Source: Nemania diffusa (lineage: Eukaryota > Ascomycota > Sordariomycetes > Xylariales > Xylariaceae). From it: 64,000 nucleotides of DNA. Positions 44,127 through 55,898 of the stretch are shown here, piece by piece. The stretch spans positions 558,001-622,000 of the forward strand of contig JBBPUQ010000009.1 in the NCBI GenBank assembly GCA_038501195.1, given 5' to 3'. The first letter of the stretch is position 1. Each line of letters opens with the position of its first letter. Made by a program: the position numbers and the translations under genes. A model generated the notes under the pieces. The model was not told the origin of the DNA and searched no databases. It worked only from the letters and a program-made list of their open reading frames with translations.

Positions 44127-46350
44127 ATGCCTCCTCCACCACTACGCTCACGCATTCTCAAGATGCCATCCCGCGCTGCACCCAACAAGGGTGCCATTTT
44201 CGTTACAGGTACTCGTGTCAAGCCAGACAAATGTGAGCACTGTCGGCATACAAACGCTGAGGCCTCTAACAAAGATGGGTCCAAGAAAGAGGATGCCCCA
44301 ACCGGGTCGGAAACTGACGCCGCGTCGGAAGGGGACTCTTCGCAGACAGGGAGCTCGAGCGGAGATGACACTATGAAATGTGAGATCAAACACCTCGACC
44401 GGCGGTACGACGATAAGGATGAGCAGTACTTTGAGGAAAGGAAGGGTGAGGTCACGAGGCCACAGCAAAAGGATTGGTGGCGGCTCTTTGCCTTCTGTAT
44501 TGTCCGCCACTTTAATGCTTATGATGACCTGGAGCATACGCGGCTCTACGTCAACCCGCAGCCTCTGCGGCAGCTACTCAAGGATGTCATCGGAAATTAC
44601 TGGTCTGATCCCATAAATGTCCACGACGTTCAGATTGCCTCGCCCTACTACCCTCTCTTCTATCACCGCAAGCAGCTGGAGGAGCTCGGCCGCGAGCGGT
44701 TCAAGGAAGACCAGGAGAGCACCTCGCACCTGAACATGCTATTGGAGTGGACTCAGACGCACTTTCAACTTGACATCGAGGCCTATGAGACTTGCCTCAG
44801 TGGTGACGTGAAAGCCATTCCTTACGATCATCTCTGGACGCTCTTCGCGCCCAAGACCATCGTGCATACGAAAGTATTAGAGCAACACCGCGCCTTCAGA
44901 GTCTTTAGTAGCTGGTATGATTCTGGCGAAGTTCCTGGTTTTAACTTCGTCGTCTTCTATACCGACTTTGACGGCGAAAAGCTCGGCGAACGCAAGGCAG
45001 AGCTCTTCATCCCCAAGTACACGGGTAACCGCGATCTCCGCGACCTCGAGGCGAGGCCGTTGGACCTGCACGACGATGCCGAGGAGATTCGCGACTATCT
45101 CCTCACGCGCGGGAGGAAATTCGAGCGCTATATTGGCCAGCATTTTGAGACGTACGACGGAATCGCGGTGAAGAAGACCGAGAGGGGCTATGCCAGAGTC
45201 AACGTTCAGGGCCGGATCGTAAGTACCGACCCATCTACCAAGAAAAAGCGACTTAGCTGCATAGACTAATCACGATACGTAGATGATTGATTGCAAGACT
45301 TATCACCGCTTGGATGCGAACGATAGCTTTCGCGTTAAAGACTCTATCAGTGAGTCGGCCAAGCGTGAAAAGGCACGCCGCAAAGCCGCGGGGAAGACCC
45401 ATTTCGCGTCGGATCAGGCCACATTCGAGAAGTTGTCAGATGAGGGCGCTCTTCTCGCCAACGCGACGGTCCGCGGTTTCTCGTTCACCGCAAAGAAGTT
45501 CCTCGAGTTCTTCGTCGACCACGTCTCGCCTATTGAGTGGAACCACCAGTGCTTCGATGAACTCGTCCTCGACCCCAACACCAAGAAGACGGTCCAGGCG
45601 CTCGTCTCCATGCACGCCAAGGAGCGCGAGAGCATGGACGACATCGTGACTGGCAAGGGGCAGGGCCTCGTGTGCGTGCTGCATGGTCCGCCGGGCGTGG
45701 GAAAAACGTTAACAGCCGAGTGCGTCGCGGAGTACGTCCGACGCCCGCTATACATGGTATCGTCAGGCGATCTCGGCATTAGCAGTACGAGCCTAGACGA
45801 CAGCCTCACCAGGATCATGGACATGACATCTACGTGGCGCGCAGTGCTACTCATCGATGAGGCGGACGTGTTCTTAGAGCGCCGCTCGCTACATGACCTT
45901 CACCGCAACGCCATGGTCAGCGTGTTCTTACGCGTGCTCGAGTATTACTCGGGGATATTGTTCCTAACGACGAATCGTGTCAACACGTTCGACGATGCCT
46001 TCAAATCACGCATCCACATCCCCATCCGCTACACGGACCTCAGCCCGACGTCGCGCCTGCAGATCTGGCGCAACTTCTGCAGCCGCGTGCCCGGCGGCGT
46101 CGACATCGACGAGAAGGGGCTCAAGGAGCTGGCCGAGCACGACCTCAATGGTAGACAGATCAAGAACGTCGTCAAGGCCGCCGAGAGCCTGGCCGCGTTT
46201 GACGGCGTGCGACTGGATCTAAAGACCCTCGAGGCCGTAGCTAAGATACAGGCCCGCTTCGAGCAGGACCTCACAAACGTCGCGGGCATCGACTACACGG
46301 CACCCGGGTCAGCGAAGAAGTACGGCGAGACGCGGAACATGTTCCTGTAA
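44127..46350 (+). CDS. AAA ATPase with DUF7025-like N-terminal region
   Basis: Exon 1 is 44127-45218 and exon 2 is 45283-46350; the 64 nt intron has GTAAGT, GACTAAT and GTAG. This gives 719 residues. A second ATG 36 nt downstream has a stronger context (AAGATGCC) and would give 707 residues. The N-terminus has a CEHC pair and an acidic Ser-rich disordered segment. The middle (about 110-360) resembles the fungal domain of unknown function (DUF7025) that precedes a single C-terminal AAA module. The AAA module has Walker A GPPGVGKT at 499-506, Walker B LLIDEAD near 553, sensor 1 LTTNRVNTFDDAF and the SRIHIPIRY arginine segment. The core ATPase residues look intact. Such proteins are numerous in Pezizomycotina and their remodelling substrate is unknown. 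No signal peptide or membrane segment is seen. It converges on the DUF5519-like gene. Confidence 0.92.
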
Positions 46351-47046
46351 TTCATTTCTCTACATGCGTTTGGAGAGATGTTTACGACAACTGGCCTTTT
46401 TGGCTCAGGGTTTTTTTTCCTGGTCTTTCGCATTCTCTACTTGGAAGTAGAGTCTTTTTAAACTACCCGTATTTGCGTTAGGTACTAGGATCTTCGACGA
46501 TATTTGCCGTTTATTTATATGATACGATACGATAAGATGAGGCGAAGGCCTGGGAGCATAGTGGCGTTTTTCCACATGATTTATCCGATGATATCTATAC
46601 ATAGACACGCGTTCATGAAAAATGTTTGCTTGCTTATGATTTCAAACCTGGCGAGGTTGAATGAAGGGATGCTATACTTCTGGAAGATGGACTATGCCCT
46701 ACTGGAAATCTTGTATTCTTTCTTCGGCGAGGTATAAAACGATAGCTAGCGAAAATAACCAAATAAACACCTTGCTTGACTTTACTTATGAGAGTGAAAA
46801 TAATTGCCTACCTAGTTTTCATGTCGTGATATTCGTTATTTTGCTAACCGCCAGCCGTTTTCGTAACTACTACCCCATTTAACCGAATAGAAAAACACAT
46901 CTATACGCCGCTACTAGTGATGCGAACACATAAAATATACCCAAGAATATCATTTTCATCACCCCATCTCATTGCCAGCCCTTCTCCTTTTCAGCCCTCC
47001 CCCTTCCAACCCCCACAACGCCAGCACGCACGCCCCCAACCCCTCC
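46351..47046. other. Intergenic region between convergent genes
   Basis: 3' flanks of the AAA ATPase and the DUF5519-like gene. AT-rich at 46500-46900, with no supported coding or RNA feature. Confidence 0.5.
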
Positions 47047-48111
47047 CTAATGCGGCACAACAACCTCGCCCTCAAACCCCGCCGCCTTCGCGCACGCCCG
47101 CGCAGCAGCAAGCACAATCTCCCTCCAAACCATCCAGTCCTCCCTCTTACCCTCTCTCGGCGCATACACAAGCACATACCCCCACGGCAGCAGCCGGCCA
47201 ACCCCAGACATCTTATGGCGCTCGCCCCAGCCCTGGCGCACGACGTGCGCTGCGTCGGCAAGGCTGAGGACGGCGTGCGTGCTGCCCTCGGGGTGCACGT
47301 GGGCCGTCTCGCCGCGCGCGGAGGTGGGGAACCAGGGGACGCTTTCCGGGTCCACCACCTCTGCAACTCCTCCCTTCTCTCTCGATGATTTTTTGCTGGA
47401 GGTGGAAGTAGAGGGGGAGGAGGGGATCACCCACAGCGCGGGAAACTTGGGCGATTCCAGCGCGCTGGGCCGCACGGCGAAGAGCCGCGGGTTGGCGGCC
47501 GCCAGGCCCCGCAGGTACGCGTCCTGCGCCGCGAGGGTGGCCGCGCTGGCCGTCTCCGTCGTCTGCCGCTGCGGCAGCACCGTCGTGGGGACCGTCGGGC
47601 GGGGCGGGGCGCGGGCGGGAAGCGCCGGCGCCGCTGTACTATTACTGCTAGCGGCCGAGAAGAAGGAGGACCGGCTGAAGGCGCCGTAGCGCTCTTCGTC
47701 GCGGGCGGAGAGCGTGATCACCGTGGTCTCTGCGTCCTTGCTACTAGCGGCCTTTTTGTCCTTATCCTTGGTGCTCTTGTCCTTGGTCTTTTTAGACTTG
47801 GTTTTGGTGGAGGAGGAAGAGGTGGAGGAGGAGGAGGGGGAAGGGGAGGAGGAAGAAGGGGCGACGACACGCTCGTAGGGCGCGGGCACGGCGCGGTGGT
47901 CCCAGCGCGCGACGAGGTGCGCCAGGACGTTCATCAGCCAGCCGCGCGGCGAGTGGGGCACGCCGCCCTCGCCGAGCGCGTGCCACGCCAGGTAGCAGTG
48001 CCGGCTGTAGGCCGCGAGCGCCGCGAACGCCGTGGCCGCCGTGGCGTAGAGGAGGCGGTGGTTGTTCGCCCGGGCTACGGCTTTGGCTGCGGTGCTGCGC
48101 ACTGTTTCCAT
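47047..48111 (-). CDS. DUF5519 (luciferase-domain-like) membrane protein
   Basis: A 354-residue intronless protein. The ATG at 48111 leads into a basic stretch and one hydrophobic helix (about residues 19-38), likely a membrane anchor. A low-complexity linker at about 83-125 is almost all Ser, Thr, Lys and Asp (encoded by a GAGGAG-type run near 47810-47860 on the plus strand). The C-terminal domain (about 255-354) has PWFPTSARGETAHVHPEGS with a HVHPEGS signature at 271-277, then a WGERHKMSGVG segment and PWGYVLVYAPR. I associate this with the fungal DUF5519 domain found in proteins annotated as luciferase-domain or phospholipase/carboxyhydrolase-like; the activity is not established. The gene is distinctly GC-rich compared with its surroundings. 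Confidence 0.85.
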   Translation of the reverse strand: METVRSTAAKAVARANNHRLLYATAATAFAALAAYSRHCYLAWHALGEGGVPHSPRGWLMNVLAHLVARWDHRAVPAPYERVVAPSSSSPSPSSSSTSSSSTKTKSKKTKDKSTKDKDKKAASSKDAETTVITLSARDEERYGAFSRSSFFSAASSNSTAAPALPARAPPRPTVPTTVLPQRQTTETASAATLAAQDAYLRGLAAANPRLFAVRPSALESPKFPALWVIPSSPSTSTSSKKSSREKGGVAEVVDPESVPWFPTSARGETAHVHPEGSTHAVLSLADAAHVVRQGWGERHKMSGVGRLLPWGYVLVYAPREGKREDWMVWREIVLAAARACAKAAGFEGEVVVPH

Positions 48112-49205
48112 TTTGGCGATGGGGGCGTACGCAAGAAAAAAAAATATATTGTCCGGATTAGGGATTTGGGGTTGTAGTCGGTGTGTGGTGTGGACTATAT
48201 GCGGGAATATACATAAAGCAGGTAAGGGAGATAGATAGGTAGATAGACCTTACACCGCTTAGGTATACCCTAGATAAATAGGAGAGAGACGGAACGAGGT
48301 GAAGATTTTGTAAATGGTGTTAATGATAACGAGTAAATCTGACCGACGTCCTAATTTATTATCGGCTTTCTTTTTCTTTTGCTTCGTCGTGTCGTGTCAC
48401 CTACCCTAAGATTTCCCCACGCGTACCACCGATTCGCCCCTCCAACCCGCTGCGATGCGACCTTAATTCGTTTAAATATTGCTGCCGTAGATAAGCTGGC
48501 TGACGGTGCAGAATCTACAGATGTAAAGGTATTAGATAGCTGGCCTTTAAATAATGTCCCAAGACATCGTAACGAATCTATCTATCTATCATACGACGGC
48601 GACAATCAATCGTCAGACCGCCCATCTAATCTCTAGTCTCGTGCAAAACGACTTCCTCGGTAACAGTACCTATATATGCACACTCCATTCTGCCCGTAAT
48701 TATTATCGCCAAGTCTTCCTTCCGAGCACGGATGCCACGACTACCTAGACCAGCTACGACATCGGAGCCGAACGTGACTCGGCGTTTGCTCCGCCAAACT
48801 CCCCTTACACCGATACTTCCGATCCGATCAACCTCAAGATAAGCTCACATAATCTCGGCTCGCCACAGGTTTGCCACAGGTAACACTTTGATATATGTTG
48901 AACGTCTGTATTTATAACACGCTATAATCGTGGATATCTCGTCCTCGTTAAGATGACATCATCATCCAGGTGTATGTCTCACAGAGTATATACATTCGCT
49001 TACATTGACCCTCTTCCTTGAGAGCCACATCTAAACCGACCAGCGTATCCTGGGTTCATAAATCACATGGAAAACGTGGGTTCGCGGATCGCGCCCTTAT
49101 GCGACCGTCGAATCTAGAGAATAGAACGTCTGAAGAGTCGCGCGCCTGCTCAACTAAGAAAAATCATTAAAGCATTATCCAACCCAAAAATAAGCGCCGT
49201 ATCGA
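48112..49205. other. Intergenic region upstream of DUF5519-like gene
   Basis: This contains the promoter of the DUF5519-like gene and the 3' flank of the aspartic protease gene. A TAGATAGG cluster lies at 48230-48250. Short frames (48379-48636) are unsupported. Confidence 0.5.
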
Positions 49206-50653
49206 TCAAACAGGTTTCGCGGCTAAGCCGAGTTGTGAGTCGCCACCGTGGAACACGACAAATTGAGACTTCAAAAACACGTCGCCATAAATCGCAAAAG
49301 GGAACCCCGCAGGGACCGCTTGGATGCCTCCAAAGCATGTCGTGGCGTCGGCGAAAGTGTTGCCGTCAACGGGGGCAAAGTTGATAAATTTCCCAGGGAT
49401 CACAGCTTGATAAGATCCGATCACAGCCGTGTAGCTCGGTAAGGTTGCTGAGCAAGGGAATATGTAACCACCAGCAGTCTGCGCAGCATTCTCGGCGCCT
49501 GGGATCTGGGCATAGTATGCGGCAGCGATACTGTCAGGCACCAGGAGAAGCGTCGTACCCGTATCCGCAATCGCCTGGTGAGTCGCTAGCATCATCGTAG
49601 ACGAGTTGCCCACCTTGTACCCCTGTGACGTGAATTGCCAGAAGCCCGAGCTCGTGTTGACGGGTAGGTAAGTGATCTCGCCGGTGAATTCACTGGAATC
49701 TATGAAGCCGAAATTGTAATTACCAGCTGCATAATGTCAGTCGCCTGGATATGTTTATTTCGCCATGGTAGATAATCTTACGCTCTGATGCTTTTAGGTT
49801 CGCCGTAAATAACGGGGAGGCGAGATCTTTCATCGCGTTATCAAAAAAAGTCAATTGCTGGCTCGGCCTGACCGTGTTCAAGGTGCTGAAAGCGAGGCCA
49901 ACGAGCCCATCGGTATCGGGACGCTGGGTGAACGCAAGTGAGACGTTGGTAGCGGACTCGACAGCTTGGTTCTCCACCGTGACGCCCCCAATAGACACAG
50001 TATCGAGATAGACATTACCGCCAGAGCTGCTACCGTCGCCGTAACTAATGTCCCACCGTGCTCCGGTGAGCAGCTGGGCGGTCGAACTCTGCTGGATGTT
50101 GTATACGGCCTGTCCACCGACTTGACCGCTCGGTGTCTCGGTGCTAAATACCCAAAGATCGGAAGACCCTGTATCAAAATCAAGATTCAGGGTCTGAGGA
50201 GGTGTCCCTATCTGCACAGGACTCAGGTATTCCGAGTCGAACATCTGCGGAGTAGCAGCAACCTCTCCTACGAAACCAATAAGTCAACATGACAACCTCG
50301 TCTTATCCAAAAGTCTTCTCACCCTGTGGACTCGCGGCAGTGTCATTCCCAGCACCGGGGTTCTGTAAGAGGCCTAGTTCCTCCAAAAGCTGCTCTATGT
50401 AAGAGAGCAAATCGTCTGGTATAGCAGCGCCATATTTGGAATATGCCTTCGCTATAGCCATTGCTCCTCGACCTTTTCTGGCGCCAGAGAATTTCGCATT
50501 AGGGACTTGGCTGATCTTAAATGTTAACCCGCCGAGTGTCGATATTTCGAACAGAGGGCCGAGAGATCCCCTCTTCTCTACGGGTGCAGCCGAGACCATG
50601 CTCCGAGCAGAGAAGAACGAAGCCGCAGCGATGGCGCCATGATGAAGTCTCAT
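49206..50653 (-). CDS. Secreted pepsin-type aspartic protease (family A1)
   Basis: Exons 50653-50323, 50267-49782 and 49726-49206; both introns are 55 nt (GTGAGA/GTAG and GTAAGA/GCAG). Total 445 residues. A signal peptide (cleaved near AAP at about residue 24) is followed by a propeptide to about residue 110 with the VEKR processing-type site. Both catalytic aspartates are present: Asp141 in [10 protein letters not shown] and Asp327 in ADTGTT. A flap tyrosine lies in [11 protein letters not shown]. The order [23 protein letters not shown] matches fungal aspergillopepsin/penicillopepsin-like enzymes, which digest external protein at acid pH. Introns sit between pro- and mature regions and before the second lobe, as is common. 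It is intact and should be active. Confidence 0.94.
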
Positions 50654-52476
50654 GATGATGGCGAGGAGGATGATGAAGATGAATTTTAACTACTAGATTA
50701 TAAGGGGAAAGCGTAGTGAAAACATAAAGAAACAACAAGGCAATTTTCGAATAGGAATGGTATACGATATAAGAGCTCTATTCTAGTAGCAGCGTCTTCT
50801 AAAGGCAAAACACACGAAACGCGAGGGCTACTAATGTAGCTGATGTAGCTGGTTGGGGGCGGAACGGCAAGTGTAAGTCCGACCACGAAGGAACGACGAG
50901 AGACCAACTCGATTGGCTAGGCTGACAAGAGAGGGAAAGGCGGAAATACAGGAAGAAGAAAGGATGAAGAGAGTGGTTGGACAATGGTGGTCGGCGGCCC
51001 GGCGGCCTGGGGGGAAGCCTTTTACATATGGCATCCGGTTTCATAAATATCACCTTCACGAGCATCCGAGCCTCAACGATAGGGAGAAAGTAAGTGGCCC
51101 GCAAACCGGCGAGGCGGCCTAGTCGCAATGTGGCGGCTGTAGAGGCGCATACTGTTAGATAGGTAGGTACCTACCTGCCAATTCGTATGTCTGTAATACA
51201 AAATAGTGTATGAGAGAAAATGCCCAGTAGTTGCAACAGTGCTTTAAGGGGGTCGTTGCCGATTGTGTTTGGGAGCATAGATGGAAGGTTCAAGCCGGGG
51301 GTCGATCATTAATGCAGCTGCTGTGCGGCTCCTCTGCAAGATTCATCTAAGTGGCACTCTGCACATACGCTAAGATTAGTAAGGCCTTACTTAATGTATT
51401 TATATAGGCCGCCGCATTCTGCCTAACGATTTAAAAAAGTTGGGGATAATTTGAACATAGATGTTGTGATGTTATGACAATATCATACGGAGATGTTTTG
51501 AACTCGAACCTACATATACAGAGAAAAGGCGTGTAATTCGAATTGCCCTGTAAGCGGCAGGGTGGTTGGCTCAGAATGAACCGCGGCCTATGCATCGCCT
51601 CAATTGGGTAGTCTACAGCCATTTAGGCGCTTCAAGGTTAGGTAACATTCAAGCCAGCAGCAACAACTAAAGATAGATATAATGCATTCCCGTTCCTCAT
51701 TGGCGCATCGACGATTATACATGAACATGTTGATCACGGACCTGGCTAATGCATTAGACTCTAAGTAGAGAGATACCATAGAGAGAAAAAGGGCAAATTG
51801 CATATTATAAGTTAGAGTACCAAGCCTATGTAGGTTAAGTGGTTCATACCAGGGGCTGCCGTGAAACCCGATCTGAAGAGCTACCAGTTTCAGCTGCAGC
51901 CCAGATCCAGACGAAGAGTGATACAGTAGCACATATTTCGGCCTCCCGCTGTTGCGGGTCGAACGGTTAGCAGACGGTTCACGCCTGGGCAATAGGGTAT
52001 TATTGAGCACAATACTCTGTAGAGTATCGAGTTTGGCAAATCATGTCGATGAAGATATCGAGTTTCGCGCACTTACACTACACCTTTGGTCTGGTGCACC
52101 GCCCACCCAAATATCAAACACACTAGGTTAGGCTCTCAAAATCCATTTTATCTGCCACTGGACACGGTAGGAAGATCGCCTTTTTTAATAGAAAAGATTT
52201 ACAATACTATCCGCCCACCGTTGTTGATACAGGTCTATCTATCCGCATATTCCAGTAGCCTTTGACCTGACGCTTAGTACCGACCTAATATGGGCTATCT
52301 CTAGACCAGATGTGCCGGTGTAGGTACAGCAGAAAGAAAGAAAGTAACGAAGGTATAGCGCTCCCCCCTGATGCGAATCAGGGCCTATCTATTGCCTTAG
52401 ACGCCACAACGCCGTTATGTACCATGCAATTACACCCCCATCCTCTTTTCCTTAAAACGTAATCAGCTTTTACTGC
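50654..52476. other. 1.8 kb intergenic region upstream of the protease
   Basis: Protease promoter on the left, transporter 3' flank on the right. It contains a 16 bp palindrome made of TAGGTA/TACCTA arms (51161-51176), AAAG repeats (52331-52344) and a small hairpin (52366-52383, 7 bp arms, 4-base loop). Frames such as 51600-52010 have no domain I recognise. Confidence 0.5.
51161..51176. repeat. AGGTAGGTACCTACCT perfect palindrome
   Basis: Two TAGGTA-family arms meet head to head with no spacer. It lies about 510 bp upstream of the aspartic protease start codon, so a dimeric factor site is possible. Confidence 0.6.
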
Positions 52477-54183
52477 CTAATGATGGTGTGCGGATTCGTC
52501 GTGGCTGTGATTGTGCTCATGGGTATGAGCCGTAGAGTGACTAGATCTCCGGCTCGACCCAGTTGCTGACTGAGTAGGAAGCGTACAACAACCCTGATCT
52601 ACACAATCGTCCACGCAGCTCAGCAGACACCCGTCGCTTGGCTCGGGCTTGCTCGGGTAGTGCAGCGGCGATTGTTGTCCGTCCACAGGCACCGATCCTT
52701 CCTCCAGGTGGTTGCAGTTCTGGTCTAGGCAAAATTCTGGTTGGATCGTCGCGCTATGAATGCCGTATGCGTGAAGACATTTCCGCGCCTGCTTCGCCAG
52801 TTTCATGTACTTAGCTCCGCCCTCATCCGTAATGGGAAACGCGATCTGCACATGCAATGAAGCCACAACCTTGGTATCTGAAAGCTGCCAGATGTGCACG
52901 TGATGACAGCTGATAACCCCCGGCAACCCTTGAATATCTTCCTTAATATCTTCAAGATCAAGATGATCCGGAGTCGCTTGCAGGAGCACCTTGGACGTCG
53001 CTTTGGTGAGTGGGATGGCCGATTTGAGAATGATGAGAGTGATGAACAGCGAAACCGCTGGATCCGCATAGTAACGTCCAGGCCATTCGGTCAACCAGAT
53101 GATGAGAGCCGTGGCAATAACACCCACATTTCCGAGGGCATCGCCTATGACGTGAAGAACCATGGCGTTCATACCCATATCTGCATGGTTATGGCCGTGA
53201 CCCTTCTTAGACTTGGATTTCGGCTTAGTGTGGTGATGGTCGTCATGAACACTAGAATCGCGCCTGTTATGGCCGGCCGACTGGTGGACGTGTTTGTCCT
53301 TGGATATAGTGCCATTGTCTTGTCCAGAGTCTTTCGTCATCAGCGGTGTGTTCTCATCTACCATATATTGATCACGAATGACAGTGTCTGCCGTGGAGTT
53401 GTCCTCTATAGAGCTCTCATCCGTCTCGTTATCATCATGGCTCGATCGGTCAATGATATCTTGCCTGAAACTAGCAGGATGGATATTAATTTCATCGACG
53501 CTCGTAAAACGGCTTCGCTTAAGGCTGTTGGCGCGTCGACGTTCCCAGTTGCTGGAAAATGGACTTCGGTTATTACTTCGACTATCGGATCCATCAGGCT
53601 GTTTGGGGTGGGTGGTCTCCGAGTCTGCGGGTGACGCATCACCTATAAGGCCATCGTGGCCTACGAATGAGGTCGTAGAATCAGACCTTCCTTCCTCCGC
53701 CGCCGCGATGTCGTCGTGCTGGTGCGCATGTTCATGGCCATGGTCGTGATCGTGTCCGTGTCCGTGCCCGTGATCGTGTCCATGGCCCCCTAAGACGACG
53801 AAGCCGACGAGATTAGACATAAGACCAAAGCAGCCGACGGCAAGGATTAACTTCGGATTGGAGACCTCCTGGGGCTCCACGAATCGAGTTATCGCCTCGA
53901 GGATGATAGAAATGCAAAGCGCGATCAGAAACACGGCGTTGAAAAAAGCGCCCAGGATCTCGGCGCGAACCCAACCGTAAGAAAAGCGGTTTGTAGTGGC
54001 GCGTGTGGCGATTGTCACAGCCCAGAGACCAATAATCAACGATATGATGTCGTTTAGCATGTGGAAGGCATCGGCCATTAACGCAAGGGAGTGAACCATG
54101 AAACCCGATATCAACTCAATGAGGAAGAAGGCGACGTCGATGGCCAGCATAATGCTGATGCGCGTGCTTTTGGACCACGCCAT
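52477..54183 (-). CDS. zrc1: Zrc1/Cot1-type zinc transporter (cation diffusion facilitator)
   Basis: A 568-residue intronless protein. The frame is open further upstream but without an ATG, and the ATG at 54183 begins MAWSKSTRISIML, the usual start of fungal Zrc1 proteins. Six transmembrane helices are expected. The zinc site motifs are present: H41/D45 in ADAFHMLND (TM2) and H344/D348 in LHVIGD (TM5). Between TM4 and TM5 is a long loop beginning with a His/Asp/Gly-rich stretch (about 134-156) that binds zinc, followed by about 170 disordered residues. A further His-rich tail ends the protein. Family members exchange Zn2+ (and Co2+) for H+ into the vacuole to detoxify excess metal. The loop is longer than in yeast, as is normal in filamentous fungi. 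Confidence 0.93.
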   Translation of the reverse strand: MAWSKSTRISIMLAIDVAFFLIELISGFMVHSLALMADAFHMLNDIISLIIGLWAVTIATRATTNRFSYGWVRAEILGAFFNAVFLIALCISIILEAITRFVEPQEVSNPKLILAVGCFGLMSNLVGFVVLGGHGHDHGHGHGHDHDHGHEHAHQHDDIAAAEEGRSDSTTSFVGHDGLIGDASPADSETTHPKQPDGSDSRSNNRSPFSSNWERRRANSLKRSRFTSVDEINIHPASFRQDIIDRSSHDDNETDESSIEDNSTADTVIRDQYMVDENTPLMTKDSGQDNGTISKDKHVHQSAGHNRRDSSVHDDHHHTKPKSKSKKGHGHNHADMGMNAMVLHVIGDALGNVGVIATALIIWLTEWPGRYYADPAVSLFITLIILKSAIPLTKATSKVLLQATPDHLDLEDIKEDIQGLPGVISCHHVHIWQLSDTKVVASLHVQIAFPITDEGGAKYMKLAKQARKCLHAYGIHSATIQPEFCLDQNCNHLEEGSVPVDGQQSPLHYPSKPEPSDGCLLSCVDDCVDQGCCTLPTQSATGSSRRSSHSTAHTHEHNHSHDESAHHH

Positions 54184-55503
54184 ATTCGCGGTATTGTGAG
54201 CGGAATTGGTCGGCGAGCGTGGTTCGGCAAGGACGATAGGATCGTCTTCGGAGAGTAGGGTGTCGTCGCCGCCGCTGTCAAAAAGGGTAGCGGAGAGTAG
54301 AGCAGGTAACGTTCTCGATGGTTCGAACCAACAACAACAGACCCGAGCTCGGCTAAGATAGGGGATTAGGTAATGCAAAGGCCGGGCAATGCGTAGGGTA
54401 AGTACTTGTAGCAAGGATCCTGAGAGAGCTACAGATACCTACCTACCTTAGGTATTTATGGGAATGGCTTTTGACTCTAGAGGTGGTGTAGTGTACGCAT
54501 GTTAGGTCCTTTTTGTTTTGTTGTGAACCAGGTTCAAGTCTCGGATAGATGGCGTCAAAAAATAAAACAAAGAAGAAACGAGAGGCCGGCCCATAGGTCG
54601 GTTTTCTCGGAGCCCAGCTGCGCAGTACTTGGGTCGCCTAAGGAGCGCGGCGGATAGTGTAGGTATAGTCAATTGGCCACTGTGAGGAAATTTTCGGGGA
54701 GCTAAAAAAAACTGCTAAACTGATCTAAAGTGTGGGGTGCGAAGACGGCGACAGGGAACAGCACTAACAAACAGGACCAGTCCCGGTGTAACATATGTAG
54801 GTACCTGTCTGTTCGGAGTCGGGGATATCGGTCGGTACTACATATATCACATCATCGCTAACCCGCTTTATCATGTCAGCTTTGTCAACGACAATTAAGC
54901 AAGCGAAGAAGAGAGAAGGCTGTGGTTGAGAGTAGGTAGAGCTACAAGATAGTAATATGTTCACAACCGATGTTAATTCTCGCGGTTATTGCCACTTCTT
55001 GGTCTTTCTAGTTTGTATCAATGTTTGTATCTGTACTGTATGAGGTATCTAGGAACAATGAAGAAGCAACGAGATCAGCAGACACTGGCATGCAATATTG
55101 ATTGCAGATAACAGCGCAGGCAGTTGCAGCTTCTAAGTTGTCAGGCTACCCTACTATTGGTTCATGCATCGCCCTTATGACCAAGAATCTGCAACTGATG
55201 ACATACATCATGTGAGGTTTAGTTACTGTAGGCACTGTACCATAGATTCCCCTACCTAAGCATAGGTAGCTTGCACTATAACAGCTAGTGGGTTGTTACC
55301 TGCACCAACGTTCTATTAGACCTTTACCAACAAAACTTCAATTTCAGCCCTTAACTTAAAGCCAACGAGTTCGGTGTTACTCTTACCACCTGGTCTATTT
55401 GCTGGTTAGGTTACAGCTTAAATAGTTCAGCGAGCCTGCCAAAAAAAAAAGCTTTATGTCTTGGTACCTGCAGTAGCCTCTGCACTAGCTAAATACCTAC
55501 CTA
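54184..55503. other. Zrc1 promoter region and spacer
   Basis: Immediately upstream of Zrc1, the frame stays open for 77 codons without ATG, probably 5' UTR. A TACCTACCTACCTTAGG cluster lies at 54437-54453 and poly-A runs at 54703-54710 and 55440-55450. No gene supported. Confidence 0.5.
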
Positions 55504-55898
55504 TGGGGGGGAACCCGGTTTTAGGACACGCTGGAACTTGCGTGTTTTCTACGTCGCTCTGTCGATTTTCTAGTTACTCTGTTACATGTATTGTGTAATA
55601 ATGTTACAGCAACTGCATAACTAGGTTTTATTGCTCGAACGAAACTACTTCCAGGTTTATAAATATACCTGCTTTATATAAAAATGATAATATAGCGTTC
55701 TTTCTGTATTTATTATAACAAAGCTGTAACATTGTTTTTAGTTGCAACATTATATATAATATAACATCGTATGGCTTAAAAAGGTTGGAACTGAAATGGT
55801 CTAGCTGACATACTGTTAGGTTAGCACTGCAGAAGGCGAGTAAAAATACAGCTAACAGCGCTGTCAACAGCGTGTCCCAAAAACGGGTTCCCCCCCCT
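55504..55898. mobile_element. MITE-like non-autonomous DNA transposon
   Basis: Terminal inverted repeats of about 30 bp. The left arm, 55504-55533, begins TGGGGGGGAACCCGGTTTTA and ends GGACACGCTG. The right arm, 55868-55898, reads in reverse complement AGGGGGGGGAACCCGTTTTT then GGGACACGCTG. They agree except for three substitutions and one extra G. TA dinucleotides flank both ends (55502-55503 and 55899-55900), matching a Tc1/mariner-type TA target duplication. The 330 bp interior is AT-rich (especially 55560-55800) and has no transposase frame, so the element is non-autonomous. It inserted beside a TACCTA/TAGGTAGG repeat. No second copy was seen in this window. Confidence 0.78.
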
